From Rhizobium sp. (lineage in GTDB: Bacteria > Pseudomonadota > Alphaproteobacteria > Rhizobiales > Rhizobiaceae): a DNA stretch of 43,299 nucleotides. Shown piece after piece: positions 33,243-40,777 of the stretch (positions are counted from its first letter, which is position 1; each line of letters opens with the position of its first letter). The stretch lies in the NCBI GenBank assembly GCA_003527225.1, contig DPXQ01000005.1, positions 134,947-178,245 of the forward strand, read 5' to 3'. The position numbers and the translations under genes were made by a program. The notes below the pieces were generated by a model. It was given only the letters and a program-made list of their open reading frames with translations. It searched no databases and was not told the DNA's origin.

Positions 33243-33307
33243 GCGATGCCTATCGGTGCCGTCCCATAGGCCCCAGCCGGACGGCCCATGATCCCGATAG
33301 GCATCGC
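33243..33307. repeat. Large nested palindrome
   Basis: GCGATGCCTATCGG (33243-33256) and CCGATAGGCATCGC (33294-33307) form a perfect 14-bp inverted repeat. Inside it GCCGTCC (33258-33264) and GGACGGC (33279-33285) form a second perfect 7-bp arm pair. Together they can fold into one long hairpin of at least 21 pairs. It directly abuts the next palindrome. Confidence 0.75.
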
Positions 33308-33352
33308 GGGAGGAGCACGACACACCCCACCCCCCAGAGTCGCGCTCCTCCC
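33308..33352. repeat. Second palindrome, directly adjacent
   Basis: GGGAGGAGC (33308-33316) and GCTCCTCCC (33344-33352) are a perfect 9-bp pair. Continuing inward after one mismatch, CGAC pairs with GTCG. On the minus strand the mismatch becomes a G-U pair, so minus-strand RNA would form a continuous 14-bp stem. The loop is a C-rich (minus strand G-rich) stretch. Confidence 0.7.
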
Positions 33353-33370
33353 ACCCTCAAAACGTATTTC

Positions 33371-33397
33371 GGCCGGCGGAACCTGGTCCCGCCGGCC
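33371..33397 (-). terminator. Hairpin after the HIBADH gene
   Basis: GGCCGGCGG (33371-33379) and CCGCCGGCC (33389-33397) form a 9-bp GC stem with a nine-base loop, 21 bases after the stop of the minus-strand dehydrogenase gene. It is followed on the minus strand by GAAATACGTTTT. It is a plausible terminator for the seven-gene minus-strand operon, with a weak T-tract. Confidence 0.6.
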
Positions 33398-33418
33398 GAT
33401 GCGATGTTCGGGGGAATG

Positions 33419-34294
33419 TCAGCCGCGAAGCATCTCGATGATTGCGGAGAAGTCGCGCCCGCCATGTCCCTGCTTCTCGAAGAGGTCGAAGAGCTGGGCT
33501 GCTTCCGCACCGAGTGGGGTCGCGGCACCGGAGGCAAGGGCTGCCTCCTGGGCGAGCTTCAGGTCCTTCAGCATCAGGGCCGCGGCAAAGCCGGGCTTGT
33601 AGTCATTGTTGGCCGGTGAGGTCGGTACCGGGCCCGGGACCGGGCAATAGGTGTTGATCGACCAGCACTGGCCGGACGAGGTGGAGGCTACGTCGAACAG
33701 CGCCTGGTGGGAGAGGCCGAGTTTCTCGCCGAGGGCGAAGGCCTCGCAGACGCCGATCATCGAAATGCCGAGGATCATGTTGTTGCAGATTTTTGCAGCC
33801 TGACCGGCGCCATTGCCGCCGCAATGGACGATCTTCTTGCCCATGGCTTCGAGCACGGGCCTGGCCATGGCGAAGCTCTCCTCGCTACCGCCGGCCATGA
33901 AGGTCAGCGTGCCTGCGGACGCGCCGCCGGTGCCGCCGGAAACCGGGGCGTCCAGCGAAAGGCAATTCGCCTTGGCCGCGAGATCGTGGGCCTTGCGGGC
34001 GCTGTCGACATCGATTGTCGAGCTGTCGATCAGCAGTGTGCCCGGCTTCACCGCGGATATGAGTTCGCCCCAGACGGAAAGCACATGCACGCCTTTCGGC
34101 AGCATGGTGACGACGGCATCGGCGGAACCGACCGCGTCCGCGAGGGAGGCAGCCGGCGTCACTCCATTTGCCGCAGCCGCCTTGAGAATATCGGCCGAAA
34201 GGTCGAAGCCACTCACGGCGTGGCCTGCCTTGACGAGGTTGGCGGCCATCGGGCCCCCCATGTTACCCAGTCCGATGAATGCGATATTGGCCAT
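33419..34294 (-). CDS. mmsB: 3-hydroxyisobutyrate dehydrogenase family protein
   Basis: A 291-residue beta-hydroxyacid dehydrogenase. It has the NAD-binding IGLGNMGGPMAANL (residues 7-20), the substrate loop LDAPVSGGTGGASAGTL (about 114-130) and the catalytic lysine K168 in GAGQAAKICNNM. The segment YCPVPGPVPTSPANNDYKPGF is characteristic of true 3-hydroxyisobutyrate dehydrogenases rather than tartronate-semialdehyde reductases. It would oxidise 3-hydroxyisobutyrate to methylmalonate semialdehyde, a step of valine breakdown. AGGAGAGGAG precedes the start. It is the last gene of the operon, 22 bases after the GMC gene. Confidence 0.92.
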   Translation of the reverse strand: MANIAFIGLGNMGGPMAANLVKAGHAVSGFDLSADILKAAAANGVTPAASLADAVGSADAVVTMLPKGVHVLSVWGELISAVKPGTLLIDSSTIDVDSARKAHDLAAKANCLSLDAPVSGGTGGASAGTLTFMAGGSEESFAMARPVLEAMGKKIVHCGGNGAGQAAKICNNMILGISMIGVCEAFALGEKLGLSHQALFDVASTSSGQCWSINTYCPVPGPVPTSPANNDYKPGFAAALMLKDLKLAQEAALASGAATPLGAEAAQLFDLFEKQGHGGRDFSAIIEMLRG

Positions 34295-34316
34295 TTCAGT
34301 CTCCTCTCCTGAAGCG

Positions 34317-35912
34317 TCAGCGATTGTCTGCCAAGATCATCTCGGCCGCCTTTTCGGCGATCATGATGGTCGGCGAATTGGTATTGCCGGAGGTGATCGT
34401 CGGCATGATCGAGGCGTCGGCAATGCGCAGACGACGCAGCGCACGCATTCTCAGCCGGGGATCGACCACGCTTTCCGGGTCTCCGCCCATGCGGCATGTG
34501 CTGACCGGATGGAAGATCGTCGTGCCGATGTCGCCGGCGGCCCGCGCCAGTTCCTCGTCCGTCTCGAAAGCCGGGCCAGGTTTGTACTCCTCGGGGCTGA
34601 AACGGGCGAAGGAGGGTTGGGCCGCGATCTTGCGGGTGAGGCGGATGGAGCGTACTGCGACCTCCTGGTCCGCCGCCGCCGACAGATAGTGCGGGCTGAT
34701 GACCGGCTGTACGGTAAAGTCCGGGCTCTGCAGGTGGATCGAGCCCCTGCTCTCGGGCCTCAGATTGCAGACGCTCGCCGTGATCGCCGGGAAGGGGTGA
34801 ACGGGGTCGCCGAATTTGTCGAGCGAAACCGGCTGCACATGGTATTGTAGGTCGGGCGTGTCCTTGTCCGGGCCTGAACGTGTGAAGATACCGAGCTGGC
34901 TCGGCGCCATGGCCATCGGACCCGATCGCTTGAGCAAATATTCGAGCCCGATCGACGCCTTGCCGAATAGGCTCGATGCCTTTTCGTTCAGCGTCGGGAC
35001 TCCGGTTACCTTGTAGGTGAGGCGAAGCTGCAGATGGTCCTGGAGGTTCTCGCCGACGCCCTTGACCTCGGAGACGACATCGATGCCGGCGCGCTGCAGG
35101 ACATCGCCCCGTCCGACGCCCGAAAGCTCGAGAATATGCGGTGAACCCACCGAGCCGGCCGAGAGAATGGTTTCGCGCCGGGCGTGGAAGGTCTTTGACA
35201 TGCCGTCATGCCAGACTTCGACACCGGTGACCGCGCCGTCTTCGATCAGCAGACGTTTCGCCTGTGCCTTCGTCAGAACGGTCAGGTTGCCGCGCTTCAG
35301 CGCCGGTCGCAGGAAGGCCTTCGCGGTATTCCAGCGAATGCCGGAACGCTGGTTGACGTCGAAATAGCCAGAGCCTTCATTGTTGCCGCGGTTGAAGTCC
35401 GGGGTTTCAGGAATGCCGGCCTCCTTGGCGGCCTGCTGGAATGCCTCCAGCACCGCCCAGCGGACTCGCGCCTTCTCGACCCGCCACTCTCCTCCCGCGC
35501 CGTGCATGTCGTCGGCGCCGCGATAATGGTCCTCCGACTTGCGGAAGAGCGGCAGCACGTCGTCCCAACCCCAGCCCTCGCAACCCATCTGCCGCCAGAG
35601 ATCGTAGTCACGGGCCTGGCCGCGCATATAGATCATTCCGTTGATGGAAGAGCATCCACCGAGCACCTTGCCGCGGGGATAGTTCAATGCACGCCCGTTC
35701 AGCCCGTCTTCCTTGGCGGTGGTGAAGCACCAGTCGGTTCGCGGGTTGTTGATGCAGTAGAGATAGCCGACGGGGATATGGACCCAGTGATAATTGTCGC
35801 TTCCTCCCGCTTCGAGAAGCAGGACACGGGTCGCTCGGTCGGTGGCCAGCCGGTTGGCAAGCACGCATCCGGCGCTTCCGGCGCCGACGACGATATAGTC
35901 AAAGGTTTCCAT
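34317..35912 (-). CDS. GMC-family FAD-dependent alcohol dehydrogenase/oxidase
   Basis: A 531-residue glucose-methanol-choline oxidoreductase. The N-terminal FAD motif is YIVVGAGSAGCVLANRL, the GMC signature 1 is in NYPRGKVLGGCSSINGMIYMRG, and signature 2 in AGSVGSPHILELSGVG. The catalytic pair is H468 in FHPVSTCRMGG and N512 in GNTNSPT. It lacks a signal peptide, so it is cytoplasmic and probably passes electrons to a membrane acceptor. GGAG lies before the ATG. Family members oxidise primary alcohols, choline and polyethylene glycols. Its place in a Liv-type operon beside a hydroxyisobutyrate dehydrogenase suggests an imported alcohol or hydroxy acid as substrate. Confidence 0.92.
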   Translation of the reverse strand: METFDYIVVGAGSAGCVLANRLATDRATRVLLLEAGGSDNYHWVHIPVGYLYCINNPRTDWCFTTAKEDGLNGRALNYPRGKVLGGCSSINGMIYMRGQARDYDLWRQMGCEGWGWDDVLPLFRKSEDHYRGADDMHGAGGEWRVEKARVRWAVLEAFQQAAKEAGIPETPDFNRGNNEGSGYFDVNQRSGIRWNTAKAFLRPALKRGNLTVLTKAQAKRLLIEDGAVTGVEVWHDGMSKTFHARRETILSAGSVGSPHILELSGVGRGDVLQRAGIDVVSEVKGVGENLQDHLQLRLTYKVTGVPTLNEKASSLFGKASIGLEYLLKRSGPMAMAPSQLGIFTRSGPDKDTPDLQYHVQPVSLDKFGDPVHPFPAITASVCNLRPESRGSIHLQSPDFTVQPVISPHYLSAAADQEVAVRSIRLTRKIAAQPSFARFSPEEYKPGPAFETDEELARAAGDIGTTIFHPVSTCRMGGDPESVVDPRLRMRALRRLRIADASIMPTITSGNTNSPTIMIAEKAAEMILADNR

Positions 35913-35932
35913 TGCCTACTCCGCAGGATACC

Positions 35933-35959
35933 GTTTCCCGGTCTGGGGAAACCGGGAAC
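35933..35959 (-). promoter_or_regulatory. Intercistronic hairpin between livM and GMC gene
   Basis: ACCGGGAAC (35951-35959) and GTTTCCCGGT (35933-35942) form a nine-pair stem with one bulged base and an eight-base loop in the 105-base spacer. It divides the transporter part of the operon from the enzyme part and may be a partial terminator or processing site. Confidence 0.45.
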
Positions 35960-36017
35960 TGCCACTCGAAACGTTCTCAAAATACCGTCTGGCGGGTCGT
36001 TCGCTTGGGTTTCCGGC

Positions 36018-37013
36018 CTAGTGCCGATGCTCGAAACCGAGTTTGCGTCCGAGACGGGATGCGTAAAATTCCCCAACGATGCCGCGTCTGAACAACAATA
36101 CGCAGACCATGAAAACAACGCCGGTGATAATGGTGACCGGGAATTCGGAGGTCGCCAGATAGTTTTCCAGCGTAACAATGAAGCCCGCGCCGAATATCGG
36201 TCCGATCAGGGTTCCGATACCTCCGAGCAGGGTCATAAGGATGACTTCGCCCGACATCTGCCAACCAACGTCAGTCAGCGTCGCCAACTGGAAGACCAAC
36301 GCCTTGAGCCCGCCGGCAAGGCCGGTCAGCGCCGCCGACATCACGAATGCACCCAGTTTGTAACGGGCCACGGAATAACCGAGCGACGTGGCGCGCGCCT
36401 CATTTTCGCGGATTGACTTCAGGATCATTCCGAACGGCGAGTTGATGAAACGCCAGATGATCAGCATTCCGATGAGGAAGACGCCGAGCACGAAGAAATA
36501 CATGTTCAGCGGCTGGTTGAGGTCGAGGATGCCGAACAGATGGCCGCGCGGCACCGACTGGATGCCATCCTCGCCGTGGGTGAATCCAGCCTGAAGGCAG
36601 AAGAAGAAGAACATCTGCGACAGCGCCAGCGTGATCATGGCGAAATAGATGCCCTGGCGGCGGATGGCGAAGAAGCCCATGACCAGACCGAGGAATGCTG
36701 CGCCTGCGACCCCGATCAGAATGCCGAATTCGGGGGGCAGACCCCATTCCTTGACTGCATGGGCAGTGAAATAGGCTGCGCCTCCGAAGAAGGCTGCATG
36801 CCCGAAGGACAGGAGCCCCGTATAGCCGAGAAGAAGATTGAAGGAGGCTGCGAAGAGCGCGAAGCACAGAAGCTTCATCACGAAGACCGGATACAGGAAG
36901 AACGGTGCAATCACGAGAAGGCCGAGACCTGCGGCCAGCAGTATTGCCCGGACAAACACGGTTCGTCCGGTTTCGGTGTTGAGCGGAGTGGTCACATTTG
37001 CCATGTCATGCAT
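36018..37013 (-). CDS. livM: Branched-chain-amino-acid-type ABC permease (LivM)
   Basis: A 331-residue membrane permease of the LivM type with about nine to ten hydrophobic segments. Landmarks are LGYTGLLSFGHAAFFGGAAYF (the conserved G-YxGxLSxGHAAFFGxGAY region), the EAA-like loop SIRENEARATSLGYSVARYKL and GLAGGLKAL. The first ATG at 37013 overlaps the livH stop; a second in-frame ATG at 37004 is equally possible. With LivH it forms the membrane channel. The LivM/LivH family carries branched-chain amino acids, but also urea, amides and aromatic acids. Confidence 0.93.
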   Translation of the reverse strand: MHDMANVTTPLNTETGRTVFVRAILLAAGLGLLVIAPFFLYPVFVMKLLCFALFAASFNLLLGYTGLLSFGHAAFFGGAAYFTAHAVKEWGLPPEFGILIGVAGAAFLGLVMGFFAIRRQGIYFAMITLALSQMFFFFCLQAGFTHGEDGIQSVPRGHLFGILDLNQPLNMYFFVLGVFLIGMLIIWRFINSPFGMILKSIRENEARATSLGYSVARYKLGAFVMSAALTGLAGGLKALVFQLATLTDVGWQMSGEVILMTLLGGIGTLIGPIFGAGFIVTLENYLATSEFPVTIITGVVFMVCVLLFRRGIVGEFYASRLGRKLGFEHRH

Positions 37014-37893
37014 CCCGGCCGAAGAGGCCCGCCGGCCTGATGAGAAGAACGATCGCCATGATGACGAAAATCACGATATTCGATGCCTCGGGATAGAAGA
37101 CCTTGGTGAGGCCTTCCGCGATGCCAAGCATATAGCCGGTGACGATCGCGCCCATGATCGAGCCCATGCCGCCGACGACGACGACCGCGAAGACGACGAT
37201 GATGATATTGGAACCCATCAGCGGCGAGACCTGGTAGATCGGAGCAGCGAGCACGCCGGCAAAGGCCGCAAGGGCTACTCCGAGGCCGTAGGTGAGTGTC
37301 AGAAGGACGGGCACGTTGACCCCGAAGGCCTGAACGAGTGTCGAATTTTCGGTCGCCGCGCGCAGATAGGAGCCGAGCTTGGTCTTCTCGATCAGCAGCC
37401 AGGTGGCAAGGCATACGACCAGAGACACGATCACGACCCAGCCGCGATAGATGGGCAGGAACATGAAGCCGAGGTTGGTGCCGCCGGCAAGCGCCCCGGG
37501 CGTGGCATAGGGTTGGCCCGAGGAGCCGTAGAGATAGCGGAAAGTGCCCTCGATGGTCAGCGCAAGGCCAAAGGTGAAGAGCAGTCCGTAGAGCGGATCG
37601 AGGTCATAGAGACGCCGCAGGAAAAGGCGCTCTACCACGGCTCCGAGGGTACCGACGATCAGGGGCGCCAGCAGCAATGCCGGCCAGTAGCCGATCCCGA
37701 CAAAGGTGAGGAGCAAATAGGCGACAAAGGCGCCCAGCATATATTGCGCGCCATGGGCAAAGTTGATCATCCGCAAAAGGCCGAAGATGATCGCGAGCCC
37801 GAGACTGAGGAGCGCATAGAAGGAGCCGTTGATGAGGCCGATGAGGAGCTGGCCGAAAAGTGCCTGGAGGGGAACGCCCAAGATCATGGTCAT
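37006..37893 (-). CDS. livH: Branched-chain-amino-acid-type ABC permease (LivH)
   Basis: A 295-residue permease with about eight hydrophobic segments and the LivH landmarks LINGSFYALLSLGLAIIFGLLRMINFAHG near the N terminus, EKTKLGSYLRAATEN as the ATPase-contact loop and GMGSIMGAIVTGYMLGIAEGL near the C terminus. The start at 37893 (MTMILGV) lies four bases after the livF stop; upstream in-frame codons fall within livF. It overlaps livM by eight bases. Confidence 0.93.
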   Translation of the reverse strand: MTMILGVPLQALFGQLLIGLINGSFYALLSLGLAIIFGLLRMINFAHGAQYMLGAFVAYLLLTFVGIGYWPALLLAPLIVGTLGAVVERLFLRRLYDLDPLYGLLFTFGLALTIEGTFRYLYGSSGQPYATPGALAGGTNLGFMFLPIYRGWVVIVSLVVCLATWLLIEKTKLGSYLRAATENSTLVQAFGVNVPVLLTLTYGLGVALAAFAGVLAAPIYQVSPLMGSNIIIVVFAVVVVGGMGSIMGAIVTGYMLGIAEGLTKVFYPEASNIVIFVIMAIVLLIRPAGLFGRDA

Positions 37894-37897
37894 GACA

Positions 37898-38599
37898 TCA
37901 GACCCCCAGAACCCGGTGGAGCATGTCCATTTGCTCCGGCAATTCGTCAACCTTGAAGTCCGCCACCATCTGGCCGTGCTCCATCAGATAGAAACGGTCG
38001 GCAATGCGACTTGCAAAACGGAAATTCTGTTCGACAAGCACGACGGTCATGCCTCGTTCCTTCAGTTTCTTCAGCACTTCGCCGATGCGCTGGACGATCA
38101 CCGGCGCGAGACCTTCGGTCGGTTCGTCCAGAAGCAGCATGCGGACACCCGTGCGCAGGATGCGTGCGATCGCGAGCATTTGCTGCTCGCCGCCGGAAAG
38201 CCGGGTGCCCGGGCTGTTGCGCCGTTCGTGCAGATTGGGGAAGAGTTCGAAGATTTCGTCGAGTGTCATGCCACCTTTGGCCACGGCGGGCGGCAGCATG
38301 AGATTTTCGATGACCGTGAGGGTCGAAAAGATGCCGCGCTCCTCCGGCACGAAGCCGATGCCGCAATGGGCTGTCCGGTGCAGCGGAACCCGCATCATGT
38401 CGTTTCCGTCAAAGATGATCTTGCCTTTGCGGGAACGGACGATGCCGACGATAGTGCGCAGGGTCGTCGTCTTGCCGACGCCGTTGCGGCCGAGGATCGT
38501 GACGGTTTCGCCTTCCCTGACTGTCATGTCGACGCCGTGGAGGATATGGCTTTCGCCATACCAGGCGTGTAGTCCCTGAACTTCGAGAAGTGCCGTCAT
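37898..38599 (-). CDS. livF: Branched-chain-amino-acid-type ABC ATPase (LivF)
   Basis: A 233-residue ABC ATPase. Walker A is GRNGVGKTT, signature LSGGEQQMLAIARIL, Walker B MLLLDEPTEGLAP, followed by VVLVEQNFRFA in place of the usual switch histidine, as is normal for LivF. GIGFVPEERGIFSTLTVIENLML is the Q-loop region typical of this subunit. It starts one base after the livG stop codon and ends four bases before livH, so the transporter genes are packed tightly. Confidence 0.95.
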   Translation of the reverse strand: MTALLEVQGLHAWYGESHILHGVDMTVREGETVTILGRNGVGKTTTLRTIVGIVRSRKGKIIFDGNDMMRVPLHRTAHCGIGFVPEERGIFSTLTVIENLMLPPAVAKGGMTLDEIFELFPNLHERRNSPGTRLSGGEQQMLAIARILRTGVRMLLLDEPTEGLAPVIVQRIGEVLKKLKERGMTVVLVEQNFRFASRIADRFYLMEHGQMVADFKVDELPEQMDMLHRVLGV

Positions 38600-38600
38600 C

Positions 38601-39383
38601 TCAGGCCTCCTCCGTGCCCATATACGCCACGCGGACCCGAGGGTCGCTGCTGACCGTGTCGTAGTCGCCTGCGGCGAGGATCTCGCCGCGCTGGAGAACG
38701 GTGACGTGATGGCAGATGTCGGCGACGACCGACAGGTTATGCTCGACCATGAGGACCGCGCGGTCGCGGGCGACATCGCGGATCAGGTTCGCGATCACTC
38801 CGATATCCTCCTGGCCCATGCCGGCCATGGGCTCGTCGAGGAGCAGAACCTTCGGGTCGAGGGCAAGCGTGGTGGCAATTTCGAGCACGCGTTTGCGGCC
38901 GTAGGAAAGATCGGCGGCGATGGCATTGCGCTCCTTTGTCAGGCCGACGGTGTCAATCAGCGCATCCGCGCGTTCGTTCAGTGCTTCGAGCGCCGAGAGC
39001 GGGCGCCAGAATTGATGCGCCAGATTGTTGGGACGCTGGAGCGCGACGCGGACATTGTCGAGTACGGTCAAATGCGGGAACACAGCCGAGATCTGGAAGG
39101 ATCGCACAAGGCCCATGCGCGCCACCTTGTCCGGCTGCGTATTGGTGATTTCGTTGCCAAGCAGCGTGATCTTGCCGCTTGTCGGTTGCAGAAATTTGGT
39201 CAACAGGTTGAAGACGGTGGTTTTGCCGGCGCCGTTCGGGCCGATCAGGGCATGGACGCTTGCATCGTGCACGTCGAGATCGACATTGCGCACGGCGGTG
39301 AAGCCACCGAAATCGCGACGGAGGCCGCGGGCGGACAAGACCACCCGCGGCTCCTTTCTTGCGTTATCCGAAGAGAGATTCAT
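38601..39383 (-). CDS. livG: Branched-chain-amino-acid-type ABC ATPase (LivG)
   Basis: A 260-residue ABC ATPase. Walker A is GPNGAGKTT, the signature is LSYGRKRVLEIATTL and Walker B VLLLDEPMAGM, with VEHNLSVVADICHHVTVL near the switch histidine, as in LivG. Two consecutive ATGs (39386, 39383) are preceded by GGAAA; spacing favours 39383. It follows the binding-protein gene after only 21 bases, so this operon lacks the stem-loop that follows the binding-protein gene in the other transport operons of the window. Confidence 0.94.
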   Translation of the reverse strand: MNLSSDNARKEPRVVLSARGLRRDFGGFTAVRNVDLDVHDASVHALIGPNGAGKTTVFNLLTKFLQPTSGKITLLGNEITNTQPDKVARMGLVRSFQISAVFPHLTVLDNVRVALQRPNNLAHQFWRPLSALEALNERADALIDTVGLTKERNAIAADLSYGRKRVLEIATTLALDPKVLLLDEPMAGMGQEDIGVIANLIRDVARDRAVLMVEHNLSVVADICHHVTVLQRGEILAAGDYDTVSSDPRVRVAYMGTEEA

Positions 39384-39404
39384 CATTTCCAACCAGTGGG
39401 TTGC

Positions 39405-40610
39405 TCACTTGACCAGATCGCAGCCGCTCTTGGCCGGGTCGATATAGGCTTCGGCACCCGGGATGGTGGCAAGTACATTGTAGTAATCCCAGGCTTCCTT
39501 GCTGTCCGCCGGCTTCTTCACCTCGAGCAGGTACATGTCGTGGATCATGCGGCCATTGGCGCCCACTGTGCCGCCGCGACCGAAGACGTCATCGACCGGC
39601 ATTTCGTGCAGGGTCTTGGCTACGGCTTCCGTTTCGTCGGTTCCGGCCTTGTCGATAGCCTTCAGGTACTGCGTGACGGCAGAATAAGTGCCCGCATGGA
39701 CCATGTTCGGCATCTTGCCGGTGCGCTCGAAGAAGCGCTTGCCGAATTTCTGGCTTTCCTCGTCGCGGTTCCAGTAGAAGCCTTCGGTCAGCGTCAGGCC
39801 CTGCGCGGCTTCAAGCCCGATGCCGTGAACTTCAGCGAGCGTGAACAGCAGAGCTGCGAGGCGCTGGCCACCCTGGGTGATCCCGAATTCTGCGGCCTGC
39901 TTGATGGCGTTTTGCGTATCCGCGCCGGCATTGGCCAGACCCACAACCTTGGCGCCCGAGGACTGCGCCTGCAGCAGGAAGGAGGAGAAATCGTTGGATG
40001 CGAGCGGATGGCGGACGGAGCCGACGATGGTACCGCCGTTTGCCTTGACGAAATCGGCGGTCTGCTGCTCGAGCGAATAGCCGAACGCATAGTCGGCGGT
40101 CAGGAAGAACCAGCTGTCGCCGCCCTGCTTCACGAGCGCGCCGCCGGTTCCGACAGCCAGTGCGTGGGTGTCATAGGCCCAGTGGAAGCCGTAGGGGCTG
40201 CACTGCTTGCCGGTGAGCTCGGTCGTCGCAGCGCCGGTGACGATATCGATCTTCTTCTTTTCCTTCGCGATCGCCTGGACGGCAAGCGCAACGGAAGACG
40301 TCGTCAGTTCCATGATCGCATCGACCTGCTCGGTGTCGTACCACTGGCGGGCGATGTTGGATGCGATGTCGGGTTTGTTCTGGTGGTCGGCATCGACGAT
40401 CTCGACCGGAACGCCGAGCACCTTTCCGCCGTAGTCTTCAATCGCCATCTTGGCGGCTTCGACGGACGATTTGCCGCCGAAATCGGCATAGACGCCGGAC
40501 TGGTCGTTCAGGATACCGATTTTTACCTTGTCGTCGGAAGCTCCGGCGGCGAGTACCGCGGTGCTGCTTGCCAACAGAATAGCCATGGACGCGATAAGAT
40601 TCTTTCGCAT
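39405..40610 (-). CDS. Branched-chain-amino-acid-type ABC substrate-binding protein
   Basis: A 401-residue periplasmic binding protein of the LivJ/AmiC class (Peripla_BP_6). The ATG at 40610 follows GGGAGGAG and opens a signal peptide (MRKNLIASMAILLASSTAVLAAGA). The mature part begins DKVKIGILNDQSGVYADFGGKSS and has MELTTSSVALAVQAIAKEKKK and TADYAFGYSLEQQTADFVKA. In this class the ligand ranges from branched-chain amino acids to amides, aromatic acids and alcohol-derived acids. The downstream GMC and HIBADH enzymes suggest that the ligand is not a plain amino acid. First gene of the seven-gene operon. Confidence 0.92.
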   Translation of the reverse strand: MRKNLIASMAILLASSTAVLAAGASDDKVKIGILNDQSGVYADFGGKSSVEAAKMAIEDYGGKVLGVPVEIVDADHQNKPDIASNIARQWYDTEQVDAIMELTTSSVALAVQAIAKEKKKIDIVTGAATTELTGKQCSPYGFHWAYDTHALAVGTGGALVKQGGDSWFFLTADYAFGYSLEQQTADFVKANGGTIVGSVRHPLASNDFSSFLLQAQSSGAKVVGLANAGADTQNAIKQAAEFGITQGGQRLAALLFTLAEVHGIGLEAAQGLTLTEGFYWNRDEESQKFGKRFFERTGKMPNMVHAGTYSAVTQYLKAIDKAGTDETEAVAKTLHEMPVDDVFGRGGTVGANGRMIHDMYLLEVKKPADSKEAWDYYNVLATIPGAEAYIDPAKSGCDLVK

Positions 40611-40744
40611 TTGATCTCCTCCCAGAGTTTGGCAGATTGCGAATCTGTTCAAAATTGACCAGCCGCACTCCTCAAGCCGGCCGTTCGTGGGATATGATCT
40701 GAGAAATTGCCCCCTTAAGCAAGGGCGGTTATAGACTAAATGCA

Positions 40745-40771
40745 AACAGGGTCTGTTCGTTTCTGAACAGA
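40745..40771. promoter_or_regulatory. Probable LysR operator (three half-sites)
   Basis: TCTGTTC (40752-40758) and GAACAGA (40765-40771) form a perfect 7-bp inverted repeat with a six-base spacer. AACAG (40745-40749) adds a third half-site facing CTGTT at 40753-40757. They lie in the 167-base divergent region, ending six bases before the LysR start codon. A bound protein would block the regulator's own translation start or promoter and could activate the transporter operon on the other side. Confidence 0.6.
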
Positions 40772-40777
40772 GTGGGA

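Larger units (their letters stand above)
32795..33418. other. 624-base intergenic region with palindromes, no recognised gene
   Basis: The region lies between the convergent ends of the polyamine-type operon and the HIBADH operon. Short frames exist on both strands (for example 32964-33269 on + and 32900-33160 on -), but none has a ribosome-binding site, recognisable motif or believable composition. The right third holds three large inverted repeats, listed separately. The left two thirds show no structure that I can support. Confidence 0.6.

Noticed and set aside
32900..33269. Short open frames on both strands (86-101 residues) in the gene-free region
   Set aside because: No ribosome-binding site, no motif, odd composition, and the strands overlap one another. 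They look like chance frames in GC-rich DNA.
33243..33352. Insertion sequence ends or a CRISPR-like repeat
   Set aside because: No transposase fragment, no target duplication and only single copies of each palindrome in the window.
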